64,000 nt of DNA, taken from Leucobacter sp. cx-328 (GTDB lineage: Bacteria; Actinomycetota; Actinomycetes; Actinomycetales; Microbacteriaceae). Each line of letters begins with the position of its first letter. The stretch's first letter is position 1. Made by a program: the position numbers and the translations under genes. Below, one piece after another: positions 54,457-61,296 of this stretch. The notes under the pieces are model-generated. The model searched no databases and was not told where the DNA came from. It saw only the letters and a list, made by a program, of their open reading frames with translations. The stretch is taken from NCBI RefSeq assembly GCF_014530035.1, contig NZ_JACVMX010000006.1, forward strand, positions 62,001 through 126,000, read 5' to 3'.

Positions 54457-54501
54457 AAGGAAAACGGCCTGTCACCCCGTGGGTGGCAGGCCGTTTTCCT
54501 T
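54457..54501. terminator. Hairpin terminator after icd
   Basis: A 19-bp stem with one G-T pair (54457-54475 with 54483-54501) followed by TTTT. Between it and the next palindromic element is about 185 bases of GC-rich DNA with a small GGCCGCGAGGCC hairpin and no gene I can support. Confidence 0.92.
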
Positions 54502-54690
54502 TTGCCGTGGGGCAGTCGAGGGGAGCCTTGCTGGATGCAGGTGTCACCCATAGGGTCTCGTTGTCATTCGCCCTGGTGTGCGGGAAAAGGTCGCCCGGCC
54601 GCGAGGCCGGCCCGTTCTTGCCCCGGCGGCACGCGGTGGTGGTGGTGTGGGGTGGCGGCCGTTTCACGTCACACACTGCCCGGGCATGAC

Positions 54691-54786
54691 TCAACCCCGC
54701 GAGAACGGCAGTTTCTGTCGAGAAGGGGAGTTTCTGCGGCCAGAAACTATCGATCTCGGCAGAAACGGCCAGTTTCGCGGGGTTGA
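54691..54786. repeat. 96-bp composite palindromic element, copy 5 of 6
   Basis: Same length and ends as copy 4 (TCAACCCCGCGAGAACGGCA... to ...TTTCGCGGGGTTGA). The tip is a clean AGTTTCTG-CGGC-CAGAAACT stem. It lies 31 bases past the stop of the minus-strand amidohydrolase gene. Confidence 0.92.
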
Positions 54787-54817
54787 GCATGCGGGGCGCG
54801 CGCGCCCGGGACCCGCC

Positions 54818-56440
54818 CTACCGAGCGACCGTCACAGGCTCACCGTCGACGTACGTTGCAATAACGGGAACCGCCGCAAACTCAGCGGCGCTGAGCGTAA
54901 ACGGATCCACGCCGAACACCGTCAGCACCGCTCGTGCGCCCGGCTGCAGGTGTCCCTCGTCGAGTGAGCGGATCGCGCGAGCCGCGTGTGAGGTGTAACC
55001 CTCGAGCGCCTCGCGCATGGTGAGACCCTGCTCGGGCTGAACGGGGGCGCGGTGCGGATGAGTGAGCGGTACGCGCGTGATCGACTCGGTCATCATGACG
55101 CGCGGATCGTACGGGGTCACAGGCCAGTCGCTGCCAAGCGCGAGCGTTGCACCGGTCTCGCGAATGTCTTTGCAACGCCAACCGTGGCTCGCGCGCTCTT
55201 CGCCGAGGCGTACTGACCAGTTGTCGCTGCGATCCGCCAGTGTGTGACGCGTGCCGTGGATCGGCTGCATGCTTGCCGCGACGCCGAGAGCTGCGAAGCG
55301 CGGGACGGTCTCGTCGGGAATGGACTCGATGTGCTCGATGCGGTGCGCAGCATTCGCGCGCAGGTCGCCGAGCGATTCGAGTGCATCAAGGACGAAGTCG
55401 ACTCCGCGCTCACCGATCGCGTGGGTTGCGGTCGCGACGCCGCGCTCAGCGAAGAAACGAAGCGCGCGGCGGTATGCCTCGGGGTCAGTCCAAATGGACT
55501 TCAAGCCCTCGCCATAGCAGTCGGGGGTCGCGAGCCAAGCGGAGCCATTGTCGACGGTGCCGTCGATCATGAACTTCACGCCTTCGACGCGCCAGCGGCG
55601 GCCGTGCAGGCCCTGCAGTTCGGCGATCTCTGCGAGTGCAGCTTCGTCAGATCCTGGCGGAACCATCGGCGAGAACCGCAGGCGAACGGGTAGTTCTCCG
55701 CGACTCTCCAGGAGCTCGAGTACCTCGCGGCTGCCGGGATGGAAATCCATGACGTGCGTGCCGGTGATACCGGTCGCAGCCATGCCATCGAGTACCTCGG
55801 TGAGTCGATCCGCGCGCACCTCAACGGTTTCCTGCGGGATGCGCTCGAGTGCAAGATCCATTGCGGCAAGCTCGAGGAGGTAGCCGGTCGGGTTGCCATC
55901 GGCGTCCACGCCAACCGCTGACTCATCGGCAAAGGTCTCCGTGCCGGTGATGCCGACGCGCTCGATGCCCACGCTGTTGATGACAGCTGAGTGCGCATCA
56001 CGCATACGCAGGAACACCGGGTGGCCAGCTGCAGCCTCATCAAAGATGCGGCCATCGAAACCGGTCTCGGTGTAGATGTTCGGGTCTACGCCCCAACCGA
56101 AGAGCCACTCGCCATCGGCTGTCGTGGCTGCGGCGTCAGCGATCCGCCCCTTCGCCTCTGCGAGCGTGAGGTCGGTGAGCTGCACGCCGCGGGTGAGCTC
56201 GAGGCCGAACACGATGTGAGTGTGGCCGTCGGTGAGGCCAGGCGTGATTGTGGCGCCGGGGTACTCATCGATCTCGGTTGCGTCGGTGATGTATGCGCTG
56301 ATGTCCTTGCGCGAACCAACGGCGATGACGCGGCCGGATGCGATTGCGAGGGCGGATCCGAGCACGATCTCAGGTGCGGTGAAGTCAACGACCTGCGCGG
56401 CGAATACGACCCGGTCTGCGGGCGTCGCAATGGTGTTCAC
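54818..56440 (-). CDS. Amidohydrolase family protein (YtcJ/NfdA-like), second paralogue
   Basis: A 540-residue metal-dependent hydrolase with the motifs of the one at 39934: TDGHTHIVFGLE (HxH), VEGVKFMIDGTVDNG (carboxylated lysine), ATHAIGERG, HRIEHIE and LGSDWPVTPYD. Overall similarity to that paralogue is moderate, so substrates probably differ. GTG start with AGGAG 7 bases upstream. It lies 38 bases after an MFS transporter gene on the same strand. The pair is likely one operon under the divergent LacI regulator: the transporter imports a compound and this enzyme hydrolyses it. Confidence 0.92.
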   Translation of the reverse strand: MNTIATPADRVVFAAQVVDFTAPEIVLGSALAIASGRVIAVGSRKDISAYITDATEIDEYPGATITPGLTDGHTHIVFGLELTRGVQLTDLTLAEAKGRIADAAATTADGEWLFGWGVDPNIYTETGFDGRIFDEAAAGHPVFLRMRDAHSAVINSVGIERVGITGTETFADESAVGVDADGNPTGYLLELAAMDLALERIPQETVEVRADRLTEVLDGMAATGITGTHVMDFHPGSREVLELLESRGELPVRLRFSPMVPPGSDEAALAEIAELQGLHGRRWRVEGVKFMIDGTVDNGSAWLATPDCYGEGLKSIWTDPEAYRRALRFFAERGVATATHAIGERGVDFVLDALESLGDLRANAAHRIEHIESIPDETVPRFAALGVAASMQPIHGTRHTLADRSDNWSVRLGEERASHGWRCKDIRETGATLALGSDWPVTPYDPRVMMTESITRVPLTHPHRAPVQPEQGLTMREALEGYTSHAARAIRSLDEGHLQPGARAVLTVFGVDPFTLSAAEFAAVPVIATYVDGEPVTVAR

Positions 56441-56478
56441 GATGTGGCTCCTGTTCTCTGGGAGTGAGTGGGCTGTGG

Positions 56479-57747
56479 TTAGGCGCGGTCGGCGGTTGCC
56501 GAGTCCGAGAGCTCTGCCTCAGCTGCGACGATGCCAACCGCACTCGTGTTGCCGTCTTCGAGCTTGCGACCCTTGCGGCTGATGACGAAGAGGGCGGATC
56601 CGAAGAGGATGCTCGGAGCAGATACGAGCAGCGCGTACTGGATCGGCGAGAGGACGCCAACGAGCTGGCCGCCGATGAGCGGGCCGAAGGCAACGCCAGC
56701 GAGGTAGAAGCCTGAGACGAGCACGCCAACGCGGCCGGTGACATCCATGACGGCAGCGAGACCGGTGACGAGAACGAGGATTGCGCCGTACATTGCGCCC
56801 CAGATGAGGATCGAGACACTGTATGCCATCGCCGAGGTGGTGGTGATCATGATGAACTTCGTGATCGTGCTCATCGCGATGATGAGAACGAGCGACCAGC
56901 TGCGGCCGAGCCAGCGGAGTGCGAGGGGAGCGAGGAGGGCGCCGATGAGGCCGCCGAAGACCTTGCCAGCGAGCAGCGCACTCGATGCGTCAGCAGAGAT
57001 GCCGGCCTGCGCCGAGAGCACGCTGGTCATCGAGTAGACCATGTCTTCGGTGAGCGACCACAGGCACATTGAGATCGCGAGTGCGAACGCGGCCAGGGTG
57101 TAGACCTTGCTTGCGGGTGCGTTCGAGGAAGCGTTGCGGTGTGCGCGAGCTGCTTCGCGAGCCTCGGGGGAGAGGTTCGGCAGGCCGCCGGCCATGATGA
57201 GGCCGAGCACGCCGAGGGCTGCGATGACGAGCAGCACCGAACGCAGGTCATTGTGGAACAGGGGTGCGATCGCGAGGAGCGCGGTGGCGCCGATGCGGTT
57301 GATGACCATGATCGTGGTGACCGAGCGGTCGGGGTTCACTGTGGTCGACGCAGCTGCGGTGCCGGTCGCGATCATGATGCCTGCGCCGATGCCGCCGACC
57401 ATCAGGCCGATCATGACAGCGGGAATCGTGAGGATGAAACCTGCGGCAGCGTAGCCAAGCACCATCAAGACGAGGCCAATGCGGCCGAGGCGGGGGCGAT
57501 CCGCCGTCGCGATGAAGCGGTTGGTGACGAACATCGCAAGCGCCGAGCCAGCGGTCATGCCGGTCGCGAGCGCGCCAGCGGTGGCGATGTCAACGCCGAG
57601 ATCCTGCACCATGCCCGCGATGAGAACGGGAACGAGGTTCGCAGCCATGAGCGCGATGACCCAGGTGCCGACGAAACCGAGGACCACCTTGGTGGTGAGT
57701 GTCGCGAGACCGCTCTGTGGCGCGGCCGTAGTGGGTGCGGAAGACAT
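56479..57747 (-). CDS. MFS transporter
   Basis: A 422-residue major facilitator with 12 spans. Loop 2-3 carries the family-A-like segment TNRFIATADRPRLGRIGLVLM, and the central loop ends PEAREAARAHRNAS. ATG 57747 with AAAGGAG 5 bases upstream is clear; the longer open frame crosses the operator. It heads the operon with the amidohydrolase and faces a LacI-type gene across an 18-bp operator. Substrate unknown, presumably the amidohydrolase's amide or ester compound. Confidence 0.92.
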   Translation of the reverse strand: MSSAPTTAAPQSGLATLTTKVVLGFVGTWVIALMAANLVPVLIAGMVQDLGVDIATAGALATGMTAGSALAMFVTNRFIATADRPRLGRIGLVLMVLGYAAAGFILTIPAVMIGLMVGGIGAGIMIATGTAAASTTVNPDRSVTTIMVINRIGATALLAIAPLFHNDLRSVLLVIAALGVLGLIMAGGLPNLSPEAREAARAHRNASSNAPASKVYTLAAFALAISMCLWSLTEDMVYSMTSVLSAQAGISADASSALLAGKVFGGLIGALLAPLALRWLGRSWSLVLIIAMSTITKFIMITTTSAMAYSVSILIWGAMYGAILVLVTGLAAVMDVTGRVGVLVSGFYLAGVAFGPLIGGQLVGVLSPIQYALLVSAPSILFGSALFVISRKGRKLEDGNTSAVGIVAAEAELSDSATADRA

Positions 57748-57783
57748 GGTGACTCCTTTGTCGAGTTCAGATGATGTGAACGT

Positions 57784-57801
57784 TGCGGGAACGTTCCAGC
57801 A
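57784..57801. promoter_or_regulatory. LacI-type operator
   Basis: TGCGGGAACGTTCCAGCA is an 18-bp palindrome with one mismatched pair around the central CG typical of LacI-family sites. It lies between the divergent MFS and LacI genes, 37 bases upstream of the MFS start. A partial second half-site (GAACGTT) lies just to the left. Confidence 0.85.
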
Positions 57802-57887
57802 AGAGTAGAAACTACGTGGCAATTTCGAAAAACGCAAACTCGGAACGCGGATCGCCCCCGGCCCGCCAGGAGCCATAGACTGTGGAT

Positions 57888-58850
57888 ATGCCGAAGTCTG
57901 GGGTCACAATCGTTGATATTGCTCACGAGTTGGGCATTTCAAAAACCGCAGTTTCTTCTGCGTTGCACGGCAGTGGTCGAGTGTCGGAGACCCTACGGGA
58001 ACGCGTTCTCTCGAAGGCAGAAGAGATGGGCTACGAGCGAAATCGCGCCGCACAGCGGTTGCGTGGTGGCCGTCACGGCGCGATCGGCATGCAGATTCCC
58101 GAAGACGTGCAGGAACTCGCGTTCTACATGGAGTTCGCGTTTGGCGTCGCGGCCCGCGCAGCAACGCTCGGACAAGATCTTGTACTCCTTGCAAACGGCG
58201 ATGCGAAGCGTTCGTCGAGCCCGGCCATCGATGGTGTGCTGGCGCTCGACGCGACGGCTGAGACCTTTGCGGCAGCGCTTGCCGCGGCGGGGTCATCCCC
58301 GGTCGTATCAGTCGGCGAGTATCTCGGTCCAGGGCACGAACGCCAGGCTGCCTGGATCGCGGCGGATCACCGCAAGCTCATTGAAGACCTCCTCGAGGTG
58401 CTTGCGAGCGCTGGTTACACGGCACCGGCGCTGGTCGGATTCTTGCCCGACCGCGAGCCGCTCTGGGGTGCGCAGCTGCGCGCCGGATACGAAGAGTGGT
58501 GTGCGCACACTGGCCGCGATCCTCACCTGTACACCGCCCAAATTGCGCTCGCAGACGCCGATATGCTCAGCATTATGCAGCACGCGGCCGAGGACGGCGC
58601 AGATGCGGTGATCTGGGCTGCCCAGGGTCACGCACGCAGGGCAGAAGCGATGCGGGCGGCGCAGGGATCCGCGCCAATGCTCATGGCCTCAATGGCACTC
58701 GGGCCGAGCGACGACGGCATGGCCGGTGTCGATCTGCGCGCACGTGACTACGGTCAGGCCGCAACCGACCTGCTGTTCGCAGCCATTAGCGGCACGGTCG
58801 AGCAGGGTGCATCGGTGCTGCACGAGGCGCGGATCGTGGCGCCCCGGTAG
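57888..58850 (+). CDS. LacI-family transcriptional regulator
   Basis: A 320-residue repressor. The helix-turn-helix is VTIVDIAHELGISKTAVSSALHGSGRVS with the hinge helix RNRAAQRLRGG; the rest is a periplasmic-binding-protein-like effector domain that is shorter and more divergent than in sugar repressors. A TAGACT box (57876-57881) ends 6 bases before ATG 57888, so it is probably leaderless; GTG 57882 is too close. It likely controls itself and the divergent MFS-amidohydrolase operon through the palindrome at 57784. Effector unknown. Confidence 0.93.
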   Translation: MPKSGVTIVDIAHELGISKTAVSSALHGSGRVSETLRERVLSKAEEMGYERNRAAQRLRGGRHGAIGMQIPEDVQELAFYMEFAFGVAARAATLGQDLVLLANGDAKRSSSPAIDGVLALDATAETFAAALAAAGSSPVVSVGEYLGPGHERQAAWIAADHRKLIEDLLEVLASAGYTAPALVGFLPDREPLWGAQLRAGYEEWCAHTGRDPHLYTAQIALADADMLSIMQHAAEDGADAVIWAAQGHARRAEAMRAAQGSAPMLMASMALGPSDDGMAGVDLRARDYGQAATDLLFAAISGTVEQGASVLHEARIVAPR

Positions 58851-58871
58851 TTCGACTGCTTGCGGAGCCGG

Positions 58872-58967
58872 TCAACCGCGCGAAAAGGCCCTGTTCTGTC
58901 GAGAAGGGGTGTTTCTGCACGGTGAAACTATTGATCTCGGCAGAAACGGACTGTTTCGCGGGGTTGG
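58872..58967. repeat. 96-bp composite palindromic element, copy 6 of 6
   Basis: Aligns without gaps to copies 4 and 5 (shared GTCGAGAAGGGG, GATCTCGGCAGAAACGG and TTTCGCGGGGTTG blocks). The tip GTTTCTGCACGGTGAAAC forms a small stem. It lies 21 bases after the LacI stop and 17 bases before the opposing LLM gene's stop. Confidence 0.9.
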
Positions 58968-58984
58968 CGCAGGGGAGCGGAACG

Positions 58985-60061
58985 CTACTGCGCTGACAGG
59001 ATCTCGCGCACGCGGGGGACGACCTGGGTGCCGAAGAGTTCGATGCTCTCCATGAGCTTGCCGTGAGACATGGTGCCGTTGGCGTACTTGAGGTCGAAGC
59101 GATCGGCGCCGAGGGAGGTGACGGTCTTGGCGATCTTCTCTGCGACTGTGTCGGGGGACCCGACGTGCAGTGCGCCGTTGTCGGCTTCTGCTTCGAACTC
59201 CTCACGCGTGGTCTCAGGCCAGCCGCGCTCACGGCCAATGCGATTGCGGTTCGCGGCGAAGTGCTCCCAGAGCTCGTCGCGGGCCTGGGCATCAGAAGCG
59301 CCAACGTGGCCGGGCGAATGTACGCCGAGCGGCATACGAGCTGGCCCGCCTGCCTGTCCGTAGCCTGCCTCGTCCTGGGCCTGGCGATAGAGATTGGCGA
59401 ACGGAGCAAAGCGCACGGGGTCGCCGCCGATGATCGCGAGCATCATGGGGATGCCCATGCGCACGGTGCGAAGGACCGAGTGGGGGCTGCCGCCAACGCC
59501 GATCCAAGCTGGCAGCCCGTTCTCGTGTTCAGTCTTCGGGAAGACTTCTTGGCCAGTGAGCGAGCTGCGATGGCGGCCGGCCCAGTGGATCGGCCCCTCG
59601 CTCCGGAGCTGCGAGAACAGTTCGAGCTTTTCGGTGAAGAGCGAGTCGTAGTCGTTCATGTCGAAGCCGAAGAGCGGGAAAGATTCGGTGAAGGATCCGC
59701 GCCCGAGAATGATCTCAGCCCGCCCGTTACTCACTGCATCGAGCGTGGCGAATCGCTCGTAGACGCGCACGGGGTCGTCGCTCGAGAGTACGGTGACACC
59801 GGTGCCGAGAAGGATACGTTCTGTGCGCGAGGCGATGGCCGCGAGCACCATCTCCGGTGACGAGATCGCAAAGTCATCGCGGTGATGTTCGCCCACGGTA
59901 ATGGCGTCGACGCCGACACGATCAGCAAGGGCAGCCTGCTCGACAACGTCACGTATGACCTGAGCGGCATGTAGCGGATTGCCTGCGTTGTCGTTGGTGA
60001 TGTCGCCGAAGGTGTCGAGGCCGAGCACTACATCGGCGAGGTTCTTCTGGTGATCGCTCAT
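58985..60061 (-). CDS. LLM-class flavin-dependent oxidoreductase
   Basis: A 358-residue luciferase-like TIM-barrel protein that would use FMNH2 or F420. Family segments: AALADRVGVDAITVGEHH, LAAIASRTERILLGTGVTVLSSDDPVRVYERFATLD and RAEIILGRGSF, close to the group often annotated as alkane-1-monooxygenase-like. ATG 60061 starts SDHQKNLADVVLG; the longer frame has no support. The 5' region holds a terminator and hairpins, so expression may be controlled by attenuation. Substrate unknown. Confidence 0.92.
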   Translation of the reverse strand: MSDHQKNLADVVLGLDTFGDITNDNAGNPLHAAQVIRDVVEQAALADRVGVDAITVGEHHRDDFAISSPEMVLAAIASRTERILLGTGVTVLSSDDPVRVYERFATLDAVSNGRAEIILGRGSFTESFPLFGFDMNDYDSLFTEKLELFSQLRSEGPIHWAGRHRSSLTGQEVFPKTEHENGLPAWIGVGGSPHSVLRTVRMGIPMMLAIIGGDPVRFAPFANLYRQAQDEAGYGQAGGPARMPLGVHSPGHVGASDAQARDELWEHFAANRNRIGRERGWPETTREEFEAEADNGALHVGSPDTVAEKIAKTVTSLGADRFDLKYANGTMSHGKLMESIELFGTQVVPRVREILSAQ

Positions 60062-60126
60062 GTCCAGTGCAACCACGACGAGTCTGCGGTTATTCCTGTG
60101 TGGCGCACTGGCGATCTGGAGTGGAA

Positions 60127-60357
60127 AAAGGGGAGAGGCCCGACCAGCGATGGCCGGGCCTCTCAGCGCGCTTGGACTCAAATAGGGGTGGGGTCCGATA
60201 AGCCGCGCCCCGGGAGATACTCACCGGAAAACATCACGCCGCAAAATTGGGGAACGGCGCGATGTTACTGCCGCGGGATATCCTTCGCGGCAGGCATATG
60301 AAGTTGTGGGGAGAGCAGCAAACGCCCGTTACACACCCGGTTCGTTTCAGTTGCAAT
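60127..60357 (-). ncRNA. Candidate ~230-nt structured RNA (small RNA or attenuator leader of the LLM gene)
   Basis: On the minus strand, TTGCCG (60387-60392) and TATGCT (60364-60369) are spaced by exactly 17 bases, a good housekeeping-type promoter. Downstream come two hairpins, CTGCCGCG/CGCGGCAG (60268-60293) and AACATC-CGCCG/CGGCG-GATGTT (60230-60266), then a GC stem (60133-60164) followed on that strand by a CCCCTTTTT run, a classic terminator. No convincing gene lies inside; reading frames are under 51 codons. The LLM start is ~70 bases beyond the terminator. The 545-base gap at 60062-60606 otherwise holds nothing I can call. Confidence 0.55.
60133..60164 (-). terminator. Intrinsic terminator of the minus-strand leader/small RNA
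   Basis: GAGAGGCCCG (60133-60142) pairs with CGGGCCTCTC (60155-60164). Read on the minus strand it is followed by a C4-T5 run at 60131-60126. Confidence 0.82.
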
Positions 60358-60606
60358 GTTTGCAGCATACACACGGTACAACGGTCCGGCAATAGTTCTT
60401 CGCGATGTTTCGTTCATGTGTCATATTTGCGCCACTTTGGTAACGGCTATGCGCCTAGTTGCGGGTGCCTCTCAGTGCGATCAGCAACGTGACGCATGTG
60501 GTGCCAGGCGGCCCTGGTCTATACCCGTTCCCTGCTCGCGCTCAGCCGAGCCGGGGAGGCCGCATCAACGCGCACGGCACAACTGCGATGAATTTGGAAG
60601 CAGCCG

Positions 60607-60750
60607 GTGATCGTCGGGATGGGAAGCGAAGGGTTGCATCTCGTACCCGGTGCACTCTTCCTGGTGGCAGGTGCGTGCGTTTTCTACGCCGGACTTCTCT
60701 ACAACGGCTTCGAACGGCACGCGCAGGAATTGCCTTCAGAACTCAAATAA
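60607..60750 (+). CDS. Possible 47-residue small membrane protein
   Basis: A short frame with one hydrophobic span (PGALFLVAGACVFYAGLLY) flanked by a short N-terminus and a charged tail (ERHAQELPSELK). GTG 60607 has GGAAG 6 bases upstream. Its stop lies directly before a bidirectional hairpin. Composition and layout suit a genuine small membrane protein, but there is no family to confirm it. Confidence 0.45.
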   Translation: MIVGMGSEGLHLVPGALFLVAGACVFYAGLLYNGFERHAQELPSELK

Positions 60751-60752
60751 AA

Positions 60753-60780
60753 GGTCCGATGCGCCAAAGCGCACCGGACC
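60753..60780. terminator. Hairpin terminator for the DUF2568 gene
   Basis: GGTCCGATGCGC (60753-60764) pairs with GCGCACCGGACC (60769-60780) with one mismatch. On the minus strand a TTTTATTT run follows, so it ends the DUF2568 transcript. Confidence 0.85.
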
Positions 60781-60801
60781 AAAAGCTAGAAGCGGCGAAA
60801 T

Positions 60802-61209
60802 CTACCGCACGCGCATTGAGCCGATGTAGCCAATCACGGCGGCGATAACGCCGAAGGCGACGGGCAGCGCCCAGTGCACGCCGAGTCCGAGCATCGCGCC
60901 CACTGCGCCAGCGATGAGCACGAGCTCAACCAGTGCCTGCGCAAAGTGATCTGTGCGCAGCACGGGCTTGGGCGACAGGAACAGCGCCCACACCACGACG
61001 GAGACAACGAGGGCGATGAGGCCGCTCAGAATGCCAACGGGCATCGGCCATGCGAGGAAGCCCCACACGGTGATGGTGAGCACAGAGATCACCTGGAACA
61101 GGCCTCGAATGAGCTGCAGCACGGCAGTGGTGCGCGCGCGCTTCACGATCGTGGTTGCCTCAGCGGGGGTCATCGAGGGGGTCGTCTCGTTGCTCGTTGC
61201 GTCGTTCAT
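60802..61209 (-). CDS. DUF2568 (YrdB-like) membrane protein
   Basis: A 135-residue protein with four spans; the C-terminal half (ALVELVLIAGAVGAMLGLG, then ALPVAFGVIAAVIGYIG) carries the DUF2568 pattern. A ~25-residue charged N-terminus precedes span 1. ATG 61209 with GGGGTG next to it; the longer frame to 61269 is unlikely. Function unknown. It is divergent from the peptide-binding protein gene, with 87 bases between starts. Confidence 0.82.
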   Translation of the reverse strand: MNDATSNETTPSMTPAEATTIVKRARTTAVLQLIRGLFQVISVLTITVWGFLAWPMPVGILSGLIALVVSVVVWALFLSPKPVLRTDHFAQALVELVLIAGAVGAMLGLGVHWALPVAFGVIAAVIGYIGSMRVR

Positions 61210-61265
61210 CACCCCGTAATTGTAGCCAATCGCTTGATGGTCTACCCGTGAGGCGCCACATTGGT

Positions 61266-61280
61266 CCACTGAATCAGTGG
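61266..61280. promoter_or_regulatory. Putative operator in the substrate-binding protein promoter
   Basis: CCACTGAATCAGTGG is a perfect 7-bp inverted repeat around one A. A TAGCTT -10 box at 61285-61290 lies 6 bases before the ATG at 61297, so the palindrome would fill the -35/-10 spacer, a classic repressor position. Confidence 0.55.
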
Positions 61281-61296
61281 GGCGTAGCTTGGAGCC

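Noticed and set aside
30043-58967. Palindromic elements as insertion-sequence ends or MITEs of a resident transposon
   Set aside because: No transposase gene is in the window, no target-site duplication is visible, and placement is confined to convergent gaps, so a terminator-like role is favoured for now.
60127-60357. 6C RNA, TPP, FMN, SAM-IV or c-di-AMP riboswitch identity for the structured leader
   Set aside because: C runs are only four long and outside the expected loops; none of the other class consensus blocks occurs in order.
60590-60640. SRP RNA-like string (GGAAGCAG) near 60596
   Set aside because: The flanking helix and the GGAA tetraloop context of the conserved SRP domain are missing.
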